A stretch of DNA of 64,000 nucleotides from CAVVKW01 sp963749035 (GTDB taxonomy: Bacteria; Verrucomicrobiota; Verrucomicrobiia; Chthoniobacterales; JAATET01): positions 248,001-312,000 of the forward strand of contig CAVVKW010000001.1 in assembly GCA_963749035.1 (NCBI GenBank), given 5' to 3'. Shown in pieces: positions 39,352 to 47,176 of this stretch. The stretch's first letter is position 1. Each line of letters opens with the position of its first letter. Both the position numbers and the translations under genes were made by a program. The notes beneath the pieces were generated by a model. The model did not search any database and was not told where the DNA came from. It worked only from the letters and a program-made list of their open reading frames with translations.

Positions 39352-40143
39352 TTACGAAGGATCGCCGATGCAGAGCAGAGTAAGTGCGGCGTTGTAGTTG
39401 CCAACCTTCATCGACTGCTCGAAAACGTCGAATGCGACGTTATTTGGCAGGTCTGGAAACCAAGCCTCGGTCGGAACCTGCTCCATTTCGTCAGGCATTG
39501 ATTCGTTTTCGTAGGCATACCACGCGAGACTCTGACGACTGATTGCCTGCTGCGATTGGAAATAAACGCCATACCGGTCGGTTCCGCGCACCCACCATCG
39601 GATCTGCCGATTTTGCGAAGCCACCAACACGCACTCGTGGCGACACTCCCGGATGAACCGAATTCCCGCAGCCGTAAGCGACACGGTGAAATCCTCGGCC
39701 AATTCCCTCAGAAGTTGCAGACTCGGCGTGACTTTTTGACAGCGAGGTCGGATGAGATGGCTCGGCATCAGCAGCTCTGAAGCGAAGGTGTTCGCTTCGA
39801 TCTCTAGCGGACTGCGGTCGTAGTCTCGCAGGTCGGAGGCGGAGCACACGAACCACTGCGAGGAGTCGTGAAGCTCCCAATGCCCGAGGTCATGCGCGAT
39901 GGCGAAACGCTGCCTGCCCACCTCCGGAATGTTGCTACTCACCCGGATGATCCCCTTTTTGCCCTTGCGGACGAGTCGGGCTTCGCAACCGGTCACACCA
40001 CCGACCACCACGAGGACGCTGCGGTCCATCGCGATGTCTTCGAGCCGGATGTCCCTTGGATGCGCGAAGCCGTATTCGCGAGCGAGTTTGAAAGCTGCTC
40101 CTTGTGCCCGCAGGAGATTAGGTGCTGGGCCGCTCGTCTTCAT
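39352..40143 (-). CDS. ImmA/IrrE-family metallopeptidase-like protein
   Basis: 263-aa protein from ATG 40143 with the zinc-peptidase helix AIAHDLGHWELHD (H-x3-H, here HDLGH rather than HExxH, so the catalytic glutamate is replaced by aspartate) and the downstream EIEANTFASELLMPS block with the third ligand. ImmA/IrrE enzymes cleave repressors or anti-sigma-type proteins to switch on mobile-element or stress genes. The gene overlaps the upstream helical-protein gene by 26 bases and follows a sigma-like gene, all divergent from the ubiquitin-like operon. Confidence 0.85.
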   Translation of the reverse strand: MKTSGPAPNLLRAQGAAFKLAREYGFAHPRDIRLEDIAMDRSVLVVVGGVTGCEARLVRKGKKGIIRVSSNIPEVGRQRFAIAHDLGHWELHDSSQWFVCSASDLRDYDRSPLEIEANTFASELLMPSHLIRPRCQKVTPSLQLLRELAEDFTVSLTAAGIRFIRECRHECVLVASQNRQIRWWVRGTDRYGVYFQSQQAISRQSLAWYAYENESMPDEMEQVPTEAWFPDLPNNVAFDVFEQSMKVGNYNAALTLLCIGDPS

Positions 40144-40564
40144 CTTCGGAGTCGTCGAGTAGGATGATGTCATCCAACAAAGATTGGAGGTCTTCTTCTT
40201 TTGCCTCCTCGAATTTTCGGAACAACACGACGGCCTTCTGCTCCCCGCCGAATTGCTCGTCGAGAAGCTCTTTGACCCTTTCGAGTAACCGCTCACGCCC
40301 CCGAGCCGCCGTGGCTCCAAGCTCAGCCACCCGGCCAAGCAGTGCCTGTCGACGCTCGCGAGCGATAGCCAAGCGCTGACGGCTCTTTGCTTGCGTGATC
40401 TTTTCACGCACCGTTTTTAAAACAGCGGCGGAGTCGATCCCGGCGCTCTTCAGCTCGGCTCGCATGAGTTCGCGGGGTTCGTCCTCGACCTCCGACCTAT
40501 GGAGCAGCCGAGCGAGGGCCTTCACCGCGTCGGTCGCGGGCGTCATGGACTTTTCATCGGACAT
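40118..40564 (-). CDS. helical charged protein of unknown function
   Basis: 148-aa product from ATG 40564, rich in Arg, Glu and Leu with long predicted helices (VREKITQAKSRQRLAIARER, LLERVKELLDEQFGG) and a very acidic end (LLDDSEDEDERPS). It starts 1 base after the sigma-like gene and overlaps the ImmA-like gene, where a DNA-binding partner of the peptidase is often encoded. It could be the peptidase substrate, such as an anti-sigma protein, but no HTH or TM is seen. Family unknown. Confidence 0.65.
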   Translation of the reverse strand: MSDEKSMTPATDAVKALARLLHRSEVEDEPRELMRAELKSAGIDSAAVLKTVREKITQAKSRQRLAIARERRQALLGRVAELGATAARGRERLLERVKELLDEQFGGEQKAVVLFRKFEEAKEEDLQSLLDDIILLDDSEDEDERPST

Positions 40565-40565
40565 A

Positions 40566-41210
40566 TTAGGGTTGGGGGGATTGAAACGGGTTCTTGTCGG
40601 CGTGGGCCTTCCGGAAGTCTCTGAAGCAGCGTTCGAGCCGCTTGTTGGCATTGGTGATTTCCTGCTCCTTGACGCCCAAGGCGGCGGCGATCTCCGCCCG
40701 CTTCGCAACTCCCTCAATGGTGCAGCCAACGATCCCTTGGATGAGCTGATCGCCGGCCACGGAATCGTAAAATAGCAGGAGAAGCTCGGAGTTTCGCTCC
40801 TCGTCTTCTTTCTCTTGAACTTGCATCGCCGCGTCAGCTTCGTTCCCATCCGATAAAGTCTCAAGTGGGTCGCGGTCGTCGTCCCCGGTGGCAACGGCCA
40901 GCTTTCCGTTCACATTCTCCGAACTCGTGCGCAGTCCGCTGATCTTGCTGTTCACCACGGAGCGCATAAAATTGAGAGGGTCGGAGTCCTTCTCCGGGTT
41001 CCAATTCCGCTTGCCTGACAACACGTCGGAGATTGCCTCCTGCACGATGTCCGCCACGTCTTTGCCGCCGGGCAGATGCCCGTCCCACACTCCGCGCCAG
41101 TTGCGCGACCGGATACGACGCAGGGTGAAGGTCAAAAGACGCTCCATAAATTCCTCATCGGTAACGGCGTTCTCAAACTGCGCGAGGGCTTCGGGGGTGA
41201 ATTCTGCCAT
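40566..41210 (-). CDS. sigma-70-like regulatory protein
   Basis: 214-aa protein from ATG 41210 with features of an atypical sigma factor: a region-2-like block (DIVQEAISDVLSGKRNWNPE, FMRSVVNSKISGLRT), an acidic linker, and a C-terminal HTH (VAKRAEIAAALGVKEQEITN, RLERCFRDFRK). It is divergent from the ubiquitin-like operon (209 bases between starts) and cotranscribed with the helical and ImmA-like genes. It may transcribe the neighbouring conjugation operon, with release by the peptidase; that is inference. Confidence 0.72.
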   Translation of the reverse strand: MAEFTPEALAQFENAVTDEEFMERLLTFTLRRIRSRNWRGVWDGHLPGGKDVADIVQEAISDVLSGKRNWNPEKDSDPLNFMRSVVNSKISGLRTSSENVNGKLAVATGDDDRDPLETLSDGNEADAAMQVQEKEDEERNSELLLLFYDSVAGDQLIQGIVGCTIEGVAKRAEIAAALGVKEQEITNANKRLERCFRDFRKAHADKNPFQSPQP

Positions 41211-41418
41211 TGTTGGTAACGATCGTGGGCCGCATGGGTTCGTAGCATAAAAGCCGGACACTCCCCAAAATTTTCCACGCGTTCGTCGGAAATTTCCGTC
41301 CTCGGGCTGGCTTTTATCCATTGAGGGACAGTCAGCCGCAAAAAAAATGCGCGCCGAATGGAAAATCCGGCGTTTCGCCCGGCTCTTCTCATCAACCACC
41401 AAACAGGAGACACACCAA

Positions 41419-41901
41419 ATGAAAGAAATTGAACTCTACATCCACAACGCAAACCATCCCGACCCCGTGCTCGTTAAGATCGACGAGGACGCCACCGTCG
41501 AAGAGCTTCTCAAACGAATTGCGCCGGAGACGGACGGGGATATCCATCTGAGTATCGAAGGCGAGGACGAACCTCACGAGAAGCACCGCAAACTGTGCGA
41601 ATGCGGTATCAAGCATCGACATCACGTTCACTGCCATCGCTGCCGGAAGGTAGCGGTTACGGTCTTCTACAACGGAGAGCAAAACCGCACCTTCGGGCCG
41701 TCGGCAACGATTGAGAAAGTTCTCCGCTGGGCGTTGCGTGCATTCGACCTGAAAGGTGCGGATGCTTTGGACAAGGTGCTGCGCCTTCCCGATGCCCCGA
41801 ATGACGTGCTGTCGGAAACTGCGCATATCGGTTCCTTCGTGAAGCCTCCCGCCTGCGAGGTGCGCCTGAACCTCACAGGGAAAGTGGAGGTGAATGGGTG
41901 A
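41419..41901 (+). CDS. tandem ubiquitin-like (beta-grasp) protein
   Basis: 160-aa protein starting with a beta-grasp-like opening (MKEIELYIHNANHPDPVLVK, DATVEELLKRI). A Cys/His-rich insert (KLCECGIKHRHHVHCHRCRK, about residues 59-78) follows, and a second beta-grasp-like unit (VAVTVFYNGEQNRTFG, SATIEKVLRWAL) ends in EVNG with a terminal glycine suited to conjugation. The tandem arrangement recalls DUF2604/multi-ubiquitin and BilA-type proteins. CAGGAG lies upstream of the ATG. It is the first of four overlapping genes (Ubl, E2-like, JAB, E1-like). Confidence 0.8.
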   Translation: MKEIELYIHNANHPDPVLVKIDEDATVEELLKRIAPETDGDIHLSIEGEDEPHEKHRKLCECGIKHRHHVHCHRCRKVAVTVFYNGEQNRTFGPSATIEKVLRWALRAFDLKGADALDKVLRLPDAPNDVLSETAHIGSFVKPPACEVRLNLTGKVEVNG

Positions 41902-42374
41902 GTCCCGACCAAGCGCTTTTCCACGCCCACCTCGAGGACGCGCCCTTCCAAGCGGGCGTGGACGCCGGGAGATGGGGGCTGCACGGCGAAGCAGGCGAGA
42001 TCGCGTGGCCGCATCCGATTCTTTGGGTGCAGGCCGACGATGATCTGCTGGCCGCCGGGAGAGTCTTCCTCCGCTTTACGGTCGACGGCTACCCGCAGAC
42101 CCCACCGTCAGCCTGTCCGTGGGACGTTACGAGCAATTGCCTCCTCGAACACGAGCGGTGGCCGAAAGGGCCGGGTAACGTGACGAAAGTCTTCAATCCA
42201 AACTGGAACGGTGGCACTGCGCTCTACGCCCCCTGCGATCGCATGGCGATGGCCGGGCATGAGATTTGGAAGCCGCAATTCCCAAACGTTTGGTGGCAGC
42301 CCGCGTTCTCTATCGTTGTCTATCTTGGTTTCGTCCATTCGTGCCTCAACCGGAGGAAATATGCCGAAGCCTAA
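41898..42374 (+). CDS. bacterial E2-like protein
   Basis: 158-aa protein from GTG 41898, overlapping the Ubl stop (GTGA). Position in a Ubl-E2-JAB-E1 operon and the pattern (FTVDGYPQTPPSACPWDV, then NWNGGTALYAPCDRMAMAGH and PNVWWQPAFSIVVYLGFVH) fit the prokaryotic E2-like groups. The candidate catalytic cysteine is in APCDR or in SNCLLEH; I cannot choose between them. It would receive the Ubl from the E1-like protein. Confidence 0.72.
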   Translation: MSPDQALFHAHLEDAPFQAGVDAGRWGLHGEAGEIAWPHPILWVQADDDLLAAGRVFLRFTVDGYPQTPPSACPWDVTSNCLLEHERWPKGPGNVTKVFNPNWNGGTALYAPCDRMAMAGHEIWKPQFPNVWWQPAFSIVVYLGFVHSCLNRRKYAEA

Positions 42375-42834
42375 TCTGCGCATTCCCTGGCTTGTCTGGT
42401 GGCGACTGATGCGCCAACTCAAGCGACGCGGCGGCGGACGCCGCGAAAGCGGCGCATTTCTGCTTGGGCGTAGCGAAGCGAACAAGGTGACCCATTTCGT
42501 CTGCTACGACGACCTCGATCCCACTGCGCTCGATACCGGAATCATCGTTTTCCACGGGGGAGGTTTTGTTCCGCTGTGGGAAGAGTGCCGCATTCGGAAG
42601 ATGCGCGTCCTCGCCGATGTGCATACTCACGGAGGCAAGTGGACCGAACAAAGCGACTCGGATCGCACCCACCCAATGGTGTGTCAGGCCGGACACGTGG
42701 CCCTCATCGTTCCGCACTTCGCGCAGCGCCGACTGCCGACGCTCGCCGGTGTTGGGATCCACGAATACCGCGGCGATCATCGCTGGACCGCGTGGGGACC
42801 TAAATCCGGCAAGGTGCGCCTCACTCTCCTATGA
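42361..42834 (+). CDS. JAB/JAMM-family isopeptidase-like protein
   Basis: 157-aa protein with a complete JAMM zinc site: E29 (RRESGAFLLG), then H88-x-H90-x7-S98-x2-D101 in ADVHTHGGKWTEQSDSD. In such operons it would process the Ubl C-terminus or remove it from targets. It overlaps the E2-like gene by 14 bases and its stop overlaps the E1-like start by four. Confidence 0.85.
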   Translation: MPKPNLRIPWLVWWRLMRQLKRRGGGRRESGAFLLGRSEANKVTHFVCYDDLDPTALDTGIIVFHGGGFVPLWEECRIRKMRVLADVHTHGGKWTEQSDSDRTHPMVCQAGHVALIVPHFAQRRLPTLAGVGIHEYRGDHRWTAWGPKSGKVRLTLL

Positions 42835-44210
42835 ATCCGGATCAGCTCAACGAAGAGAACTATTGCCGACTCGCTCGCGCTGTCCTCGAACGATTTGGCG
42901 GCTCTTACCCCGAGGCGATGGAGACGCTGGGAACGTTCCGACTAAACCTCATTTGTGGCGAGGAGATCAGGCACTCGGCAGCGCTTCAGGCCGCGCTTCT
43001 CACTGCGGTGAATACGGGGAAGCGCGCGTTTCTTGGCGGCGTATTCGTCGAGATGCCTCCGATGGTCGCAGCGACGGTCCCTTGGCCGGGAGAAGGTTCA
43101 TTGAACGACATCGTCCGATCGTTGGGAGCCCGGCTCTGCGATCCTCAGCACTCCGATCTCAGCCATACGCTTCATTTCGGCGGGGCGGTCAACCCAGTTC
43201 CCGACGCGCTGTCGGTCATCTGCTCCGGCTGGCGCGGAGGTGTCGCGCCCGCCGAAATGTCATTCTCCCTTCACGACGACATCGACTTTGCGATGGGCGG
43301 CATCGCAGCGGGCGCGATGGGTGTGGCGCGTGGATTTCTACGTGTCTGCGGACTCAGTAGCCATTTTGTGCAACGTCCGCTCGGGGTCTCGCTTTGGCGA
43401 CCGGATCTCGAATGGACTGACGAACAGGCGCGCGGCCCCGAGTTAGAATATCTTCCGGCGAACTTGTGGCTTCTGGGCCTTGGCCATCTGGGGCAGGCCT
43501 ATCTTTGGAACGCGGCAATGCTGCCCTACGAAAAACCGTGCGAAGCGCTTTTCATGCTCCAAGACTTCGACCGAGTGGTCGAAGGCAATTTGAGCGCGGG
43601 ACTGCTCTGCGAAAAATCCTCGGCAGGGCGCTTGAAGACGCGCCTTTGTTCGGAATGGTTGGAAGAGCGAGGTTTTCGCACCCGCATTTGCGAACGCCGT
43701 TTCGATTCGACGGTCCGTTGCGAGGCAGACGAACCGCTTCTGGCACTCTGCGGTTTTGACTCGGCCCCCGCGCGACGCTGCCTCGAAGACGCCGGATTCA
43801 AGGTCATCGTCGAGTGCGGGTTGGGCGGCAGCGTCGACACCTTCGACCAACTCTCGCTTCATACATTTCCGGAGTCGACCCGAACGCCTGCCCAGATTTG
43901 GGCTGAAGAAGAAACCGTTGAAGATATGGCGCAGCCTGCGCTTCTCGATGCATTCCGCACCGAAGACCCCTGCGGAATCGTTGCCGAAACGCTGGCCGGA
44001 AAAGCGCTTTCATCCTCGTTTGTCGGTGCCTATGCGGGAGCGCTGGTCATGGGGGAAGTGCTGCGCGGACTTCACGGAGGTATCCGCTGTGAGGTCATCA
44101 ACGGGCAACTCCGCAGCAATTCCCCACTGCGAGTCGCCGCTCGGGACAAACATTTCCAGCACCGTCTCGCTCTCGCTGGATTTACCGTCGCCAAGCCCTA
44201 TTTTTGTTGA
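42831..44210 (+). CDS. ThiF/E1-like Ubl-activating enzyme
   Basis: 459-aa protein. The C-terminal half contains the Rossmann ATP-binding motif LWLLGLGHLGQAYLW (G-x-G-x2-G), then FMLQDFDRVVEGNLSAGLL (acidic and basic residues of the adenylation site), LLALCGFDSAPARRCL and a cysteine-containing segment (VIVECGLGGSVDTF). The N-terminal 200 residues are a separate alpha/beta domain of unknown role. It would adenylate the Ubl glycine and pass it to the E2-like protein. The operon ends here; AraC box G and the copper oxidase gene follow within 100 bases. Confidence 0.83.
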   Translation: MNPDQLNEENYCRLARAVLERFGGSYPEAMETLGTFRLNLICGEEIRHSAALQAALLTAVNTGKRAFLGGVFVEMPPMVAATVPWPGEGSLNDIVRSLGARLCDPQHSDLSHTLHFGGAVNPVPDALSVICSGWRGGVAPAEMSFSLHDDIDFAMGGIAAGAMGVARGFLRVCGLSSHFVQRPLGVSLWRPDLEWTDEQARGPELEYLPANLWLLGLGHLGQAYLWNAAMLPYEKPCEALFMLQDFDRVVEGNLSAGLLCEKSSAGRLKTRLCSEWLEERGFRTRICERRFDSTVRCEADEPLLALCGFDSAPARRCLEDAGFKVIVECGLGGSVDTFDQLSLHTFPESTRTPAQIWAEEETVEDMAQPALLDAFRTEDPCGIVAETLAGKALSSSFVGAYAGALVMGEVLRGLHGGIRCEVINGQLRSNSPLRVAARDKHFQHRLALAGFTVAKPYFC

Positions 44211-44242
44211 GCAACGTGAATCCTCGGCACCGGATCCGAAGA

Positions 44243-44273
44243 ATTGCGCAGTCTTTCCGGGATATGGCGTAGC
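44243..44273 (+). promoter_or_regulatory. AraC-type direct-repeat box G
   Basis: TTGCGCAG at 44244 and TGGCGTAG at 44265, 21 bp apart, with a TCTTTCCGGG core; the most diverged of the six boxes, 32 bases upstream of the copA oxidase gene. Confidence 0.66.
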
Positions 44274-44304
44274 CACTCCGCTCCCTCTCACCAACAGTCG
44301 CGCG

Positions 44305-46110
44305 ATGGAATTCGAGTCCCCCAGCCTGTTCAATCGCAGGCGTTTTCTTCGGACAACCGCTGCGGCGGGGCTCCTGACCAGCTTCGGCGGCATCCTTCCC
44401 GGACTCGCCCAGCCCGGTCGGAGAAGCGAATTGAGCGGCACGGACCTCGATCTCACCATCGCCGAGGAGACGCTCCGCATCGGGGGGCGGCGAGCGAAGG
44501 GCATCACCATCAACGGCGTGATGCCCGGCCCGTTGATTCGGCTCCGCGAGGGCGATGACGTGACGATTCGGGTCCACAATCAACTCGATGAATCGACCTC
44601 CATCCACTGGCACGGGCTGATCCTGCCCTTTCGCATGGACGGCGTGCCGGGCGTGAGCTTCGCCGGAATCCCGGCGGGCGAGACCTTCACCTACCGCTTT
44701 CCCGTCCGGCAGAGCGGGACCTATTGGTATCACAGCCACTCGGGACTTCAGGAACAGCTCGGGCACGCTGGCTCGATGATCATCGAGCCGCGCGGCGGAG
44801 ACCCCGTCGCCTACGACCGCGAATACATTGTGTTGCTCTCCGACTGGTCGTCGATGAATCCCTACAAGCTCCTCGCCAAGCTCAAAAAGGAGAGCAACTA
44901 CTCGAACTACCAGCGCCGCACATTGGGCGATTTCTTTCAAGCGGTCGCCACCAAGGGCCTCGGGCCGACGCTCGCCGACCGCGAGCGCTGGGGCGCCATG
45001 CGCATGGACCCGACCGACATCGCCGACATCACCGGCCACTATTACACCTACCTCACGAATGGCCTGGCTCCGGATGACAACTGGACCGGTCTCTTCCGCC
45101 CCGGCGAGCGCGTTCGGCTGCGCTTCATCAACGCGGGAGCAGCCACGTTTTTCGACGTCCGCATTCCCGGCCTGCCGATGACCGTGGTCGCCGCCGACGG
45201 CCAGAACGTCAAACCCGTCACCGTGGACGAGTTCCGCATCGCCATCGCGGAAACCTACGACGTGATCGTCGAACCGAAAGCCGACCGCGCCTATACCCTC
45301 TTCGCCGAATCGATGGATCGCAGCGGCTACGCGCGGGGCACCCTCGCCCCCCGCGTCGGCCTGACCGCCGCCGTCCCTCCGCAACGCCAGCCACCCGAGC
45401 GCACGATGGCCGACATGGGCATGACGCCGATGGCCATGGCCGCGATGGGCGACATGGACAAGCTGGAGGGCCAGCCCATGCCCGGCATGGACATGGCCGG
45501 GATGTCGGACGCCAACCCCGTCCAGCCTGATCCGAGTGGCACAGAAGCCATGCTCATCCAGCCCGACGGTCGGCACGGCCCCGACCACCACGGCCCCGGA
45601 GCCGCCACCGTCGCCATGATGCCGACGTCGCGCTTGGGCGAGCCCGGGATCGGGCTCAACGATATGCCGTGGCGCGTGCTCGTTTACACCGACCTCGAGA
45701 GCCTCCATCCGCAGCCCGACCGGCGAAAACCCGACCGCGAGATCCAACTTCACGCCACCGGCAACATGGAACGCTACATGTGGTCTTTCGACGGGAAAAA
45801 GTATTCCGAAGTCACCGGCCCGATCCCCTTTTACCTCGGCGAGCGGCTGCGGCTCACGATGGTCAACGACACCATGATGGAGCACCCTATGCACCTCCAC
45901 GGCATGTGGATGGAACTCGACAACGGCCACGGTGCCCGCCGTCCGCGCAAGCACACCATCGGCCTGAAACCCGGCGAGAAAGTTTCCCTCGACATCACGG
46001 TCGATGCACCCGGCGTCTGGGCCTTTCACTGCCACGTTCTCTACCACATGGACATGGGCATGTTCCGCGTGGTCGCCGTCGCGCCCCGGGGATCGGAGAC
46101 GACCTCATGA
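44305..46110 (+). CDS. copA: CopA/PcoA-type multicopper oxidase
   Basis: 601-aa periplasmic oxidase of the copper-resistance CopA group, with a Tat signal (NRRRFLRTTAAAGLLTSFGG). Copper ligands lie in IHWHGLILP, YWYHSHSG, HPMHLHGMW and FHCHVLYHMDMGMF. A Met-rich insert (MADMGMTPMAMAAMGDMD, then MPGMDMAGM) is the characteristic CopA/PcoA copper-binding region. ATG 44305 is fixed by the signal; the longer upstream frame overlaps the E1-like gene. It overlaps copB by 4 bases. The same symbol is used for the P-type ATPase at 17491-19824, an unrelated protein. Confidence 0.94.
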   Translation: MEFESPSLFNRRRFLRTTAAAGLLTSFGGILPGLAQPGRRSELSGTDLDLTIAEETLRIGGRRAKGITINGVMPGPLIRLREGDDVTIRVHNQLDESTSIHWHGLILPFRMDGVPGVSFAGIPAGETFTYRFPVRQSGTYWYHSHSGLQEQLGHAGSMIIEPRGGDPVAYDREYIVLLSDWSSMNPYKLLAKLKKESNYSNYQRRTLGDFFQAVATKGLGPTLADRERWGAMRMDPTDIADITGHYYTYLTNGLAPDDNWTGLFRPGERVRLRFINAGAATFFDVRIPGLPMTVVAADGQNVKPVTVDEFRIAIAETYDVIVEPKADRAYTLFAESMDRSGYARGTLAPRVGLTAAVPPQRQPPERTMADMGMTPMAMAAMGDMDKLEGQPMPGMDMAGMSDANPVQPDPSGTEAMLIQPDGRHGPDHHGPGAATVAMMPTSRLGEPGIGLNDMPWRVLVYTDLESLHPQPDRRKPDREIQLHATGNMERYMWSFDGKKYSEVTGPIPFYLGERLRLTMVNDTMMEHPMHLHGMWMELDNGHGARRPRKHTIGLKPGEKVSLDITVDAPGVWAFHCHVLYHMDMGMFRVVAVAPRGSETTS

Positions 46111-47015
46111 GAAGATCGGTCCGCAGTCGCTCCGCGTCAGTCGCTCTTGCAATAGCCGCCGCGTTGATCGGAGCGAGTCCCATTGCTCGCTCCCAGAACT
46201 CGATGGCCGACATGCCCGGAATGTCGGCCGCTCCGGAAGCGCCCGCGCCGCAAACCGTATCGCCCGAGGGTTCGCCGGACGATCAGAAATCCTTCGGTGA
46301 AGTCCCGACCTTCGCCGAACTCGACGACCATCTCGACAGCCTGCCGCCGCCGATCAAGGACCACGAGATTTACAGCATGTTTCTGTTCGACCTGTTCGAA
46401 TACCGGCTCAACGATACCGGTGCCGACACGTTCGTCTGGGATCTCGTCGGCTGGGTCGGCGGAGATACGAACCGCCTCTGGATCAAGACGGAGGGCAGCC
46501 AGGAACTCTCCGACGCCTTCACCGGAGAGGGCGACCTTCAGCTTCTCTACGGGCGGAACATCGCGCCCTTCTGGGACTTCCAGATCGGCGTGCGGGGATT
46601 GCAGAGTTTCGGAGCCGGACCTGAACAAAGCGCCCGCAGCTACGCGGTGATCGGATTTCAAGGACTCGCCCCCTACCTCTTCGAGGTGGAGCCGTCGCTC
46701 TACATCAGCGATCAGGGCGAAGTGTCCGGCGCGCTGACCGTCAGCTTCGACATTCTGCTGACCCAGAAGCTTGTCCTTCAACCCCGTTTCGAAGGGGAAT
46801 TCTCCGTCCAGGGCGACGAACGATTCAACACCGGACCCGGCGTCAACGGGATGGATCTCGGCATCCGCCTTCGCTACGAGATTCGGCGCGAGTTCGCGCC
46901 CTACATTGGCGTCTCCTGGCTGCGAAGCTTCGGCGAGACCGCGGAACTGGCCCGTGAAGAAGACGAAGCCTACAGCCAGGTCGCCTTCGTCGCCGGTCTC
47001 CGGCTCTGGTGGTAA
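46107..47015 (+). CDS. copB: CopB-type outer-membrane copper-resistance protein
   Basis: 302-aa protein from ATG 46107 with a signal peptide, a short Met-rich segment (SMADMPGMSAAPEAP), then the CopB beta-barrel (EIYSMFLFDLFEYRLNDTG, LWIKTEGSQELSD, LGIRLRYEIRREFAPYIGVS), ending in an aromatic residue (RLWW) as outer-membrane barrels do. CopB is required with CopA for copper resistance in Pseudomonas and Xanthomonas. The pair is separated from the rest of the copper genes by the defence island, yet shares their regulatory box. Confidence 0.93.
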   Translation: MRRSVRSRSASVALAIAAALIGASPIARSQNSMADMPGMSAAPEAPAPQTVSPEGSPDDQKSFGEVPTFAELDDHLDSLPPPIKDHEIYSMFLFDLFEYRLNDTGADTFVWDLVGWVGGDTNRLWIKTEGSQELSDAFTGEGDLQLLYGRNIAPFWDFQIGVRGLQSFGAGPEQSARSYAVIGFQGLAPYLFEVEPSLYISDQGEVSGALTVSFDILLTQKLVLQPRFEGEFSVQGDERFNTGPGVNGMDLGIRLRYEIRREFAPYIGVSWLRSFGETAELAREEDEAYSQVAFVAGLRLWW

Positions 47016-47125
47016 TCGACAGGCGCATCTTCGAGTTGCTGGAAATTGCGAAAGAAGCCAATGGTGGCGCGGACTTCGTTTGTTGAGGGAAGAGGCTCGC
47101 CCCGCTACAGAGGATTATTCAAAGA

Positions 47126-47155
47126 GAGGGAACGCGCGGCGAGACGTTCCCTACC
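47126..47155 (-). repeat. REP-like palindrome, left copy
   Basis: On the minus strand GGTAGGGAACG, a short loop containing GCCGCG, then CGTTCCCTC: a 7-bp-plus stem. The opening GGTAGGG and the central GCCGCGC recur in the right copy at 47874-47902 in opposite orientation. It could also act as a terminator for copAB, though no T tract follows. Confidence 0.5.
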
Positions 47156-47176
47156 AATTGTTATGCAAAAAGAACC

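Noticed and set aside
41312..41345. GAGGG at 41314 as an ECF site for the Ubl operon
   Set aside because: Sixteen bases later the sequence is A-rich with no CGTT.
41340..41380. ATGCGCGCC ... CGGCGTTTC before the Ubl gene, as a possible seventh AraC box
   Set aside because: The second half-site is absent at the 21-bp position and the TTTCCGG core is missing.
47126..47155. GAGGG ... CGTT pair resembling an ECF promoter
   Set aside because: The spacer is 14 rather than 16 bases and the two blocks are parts of a palindrome that explains them better.
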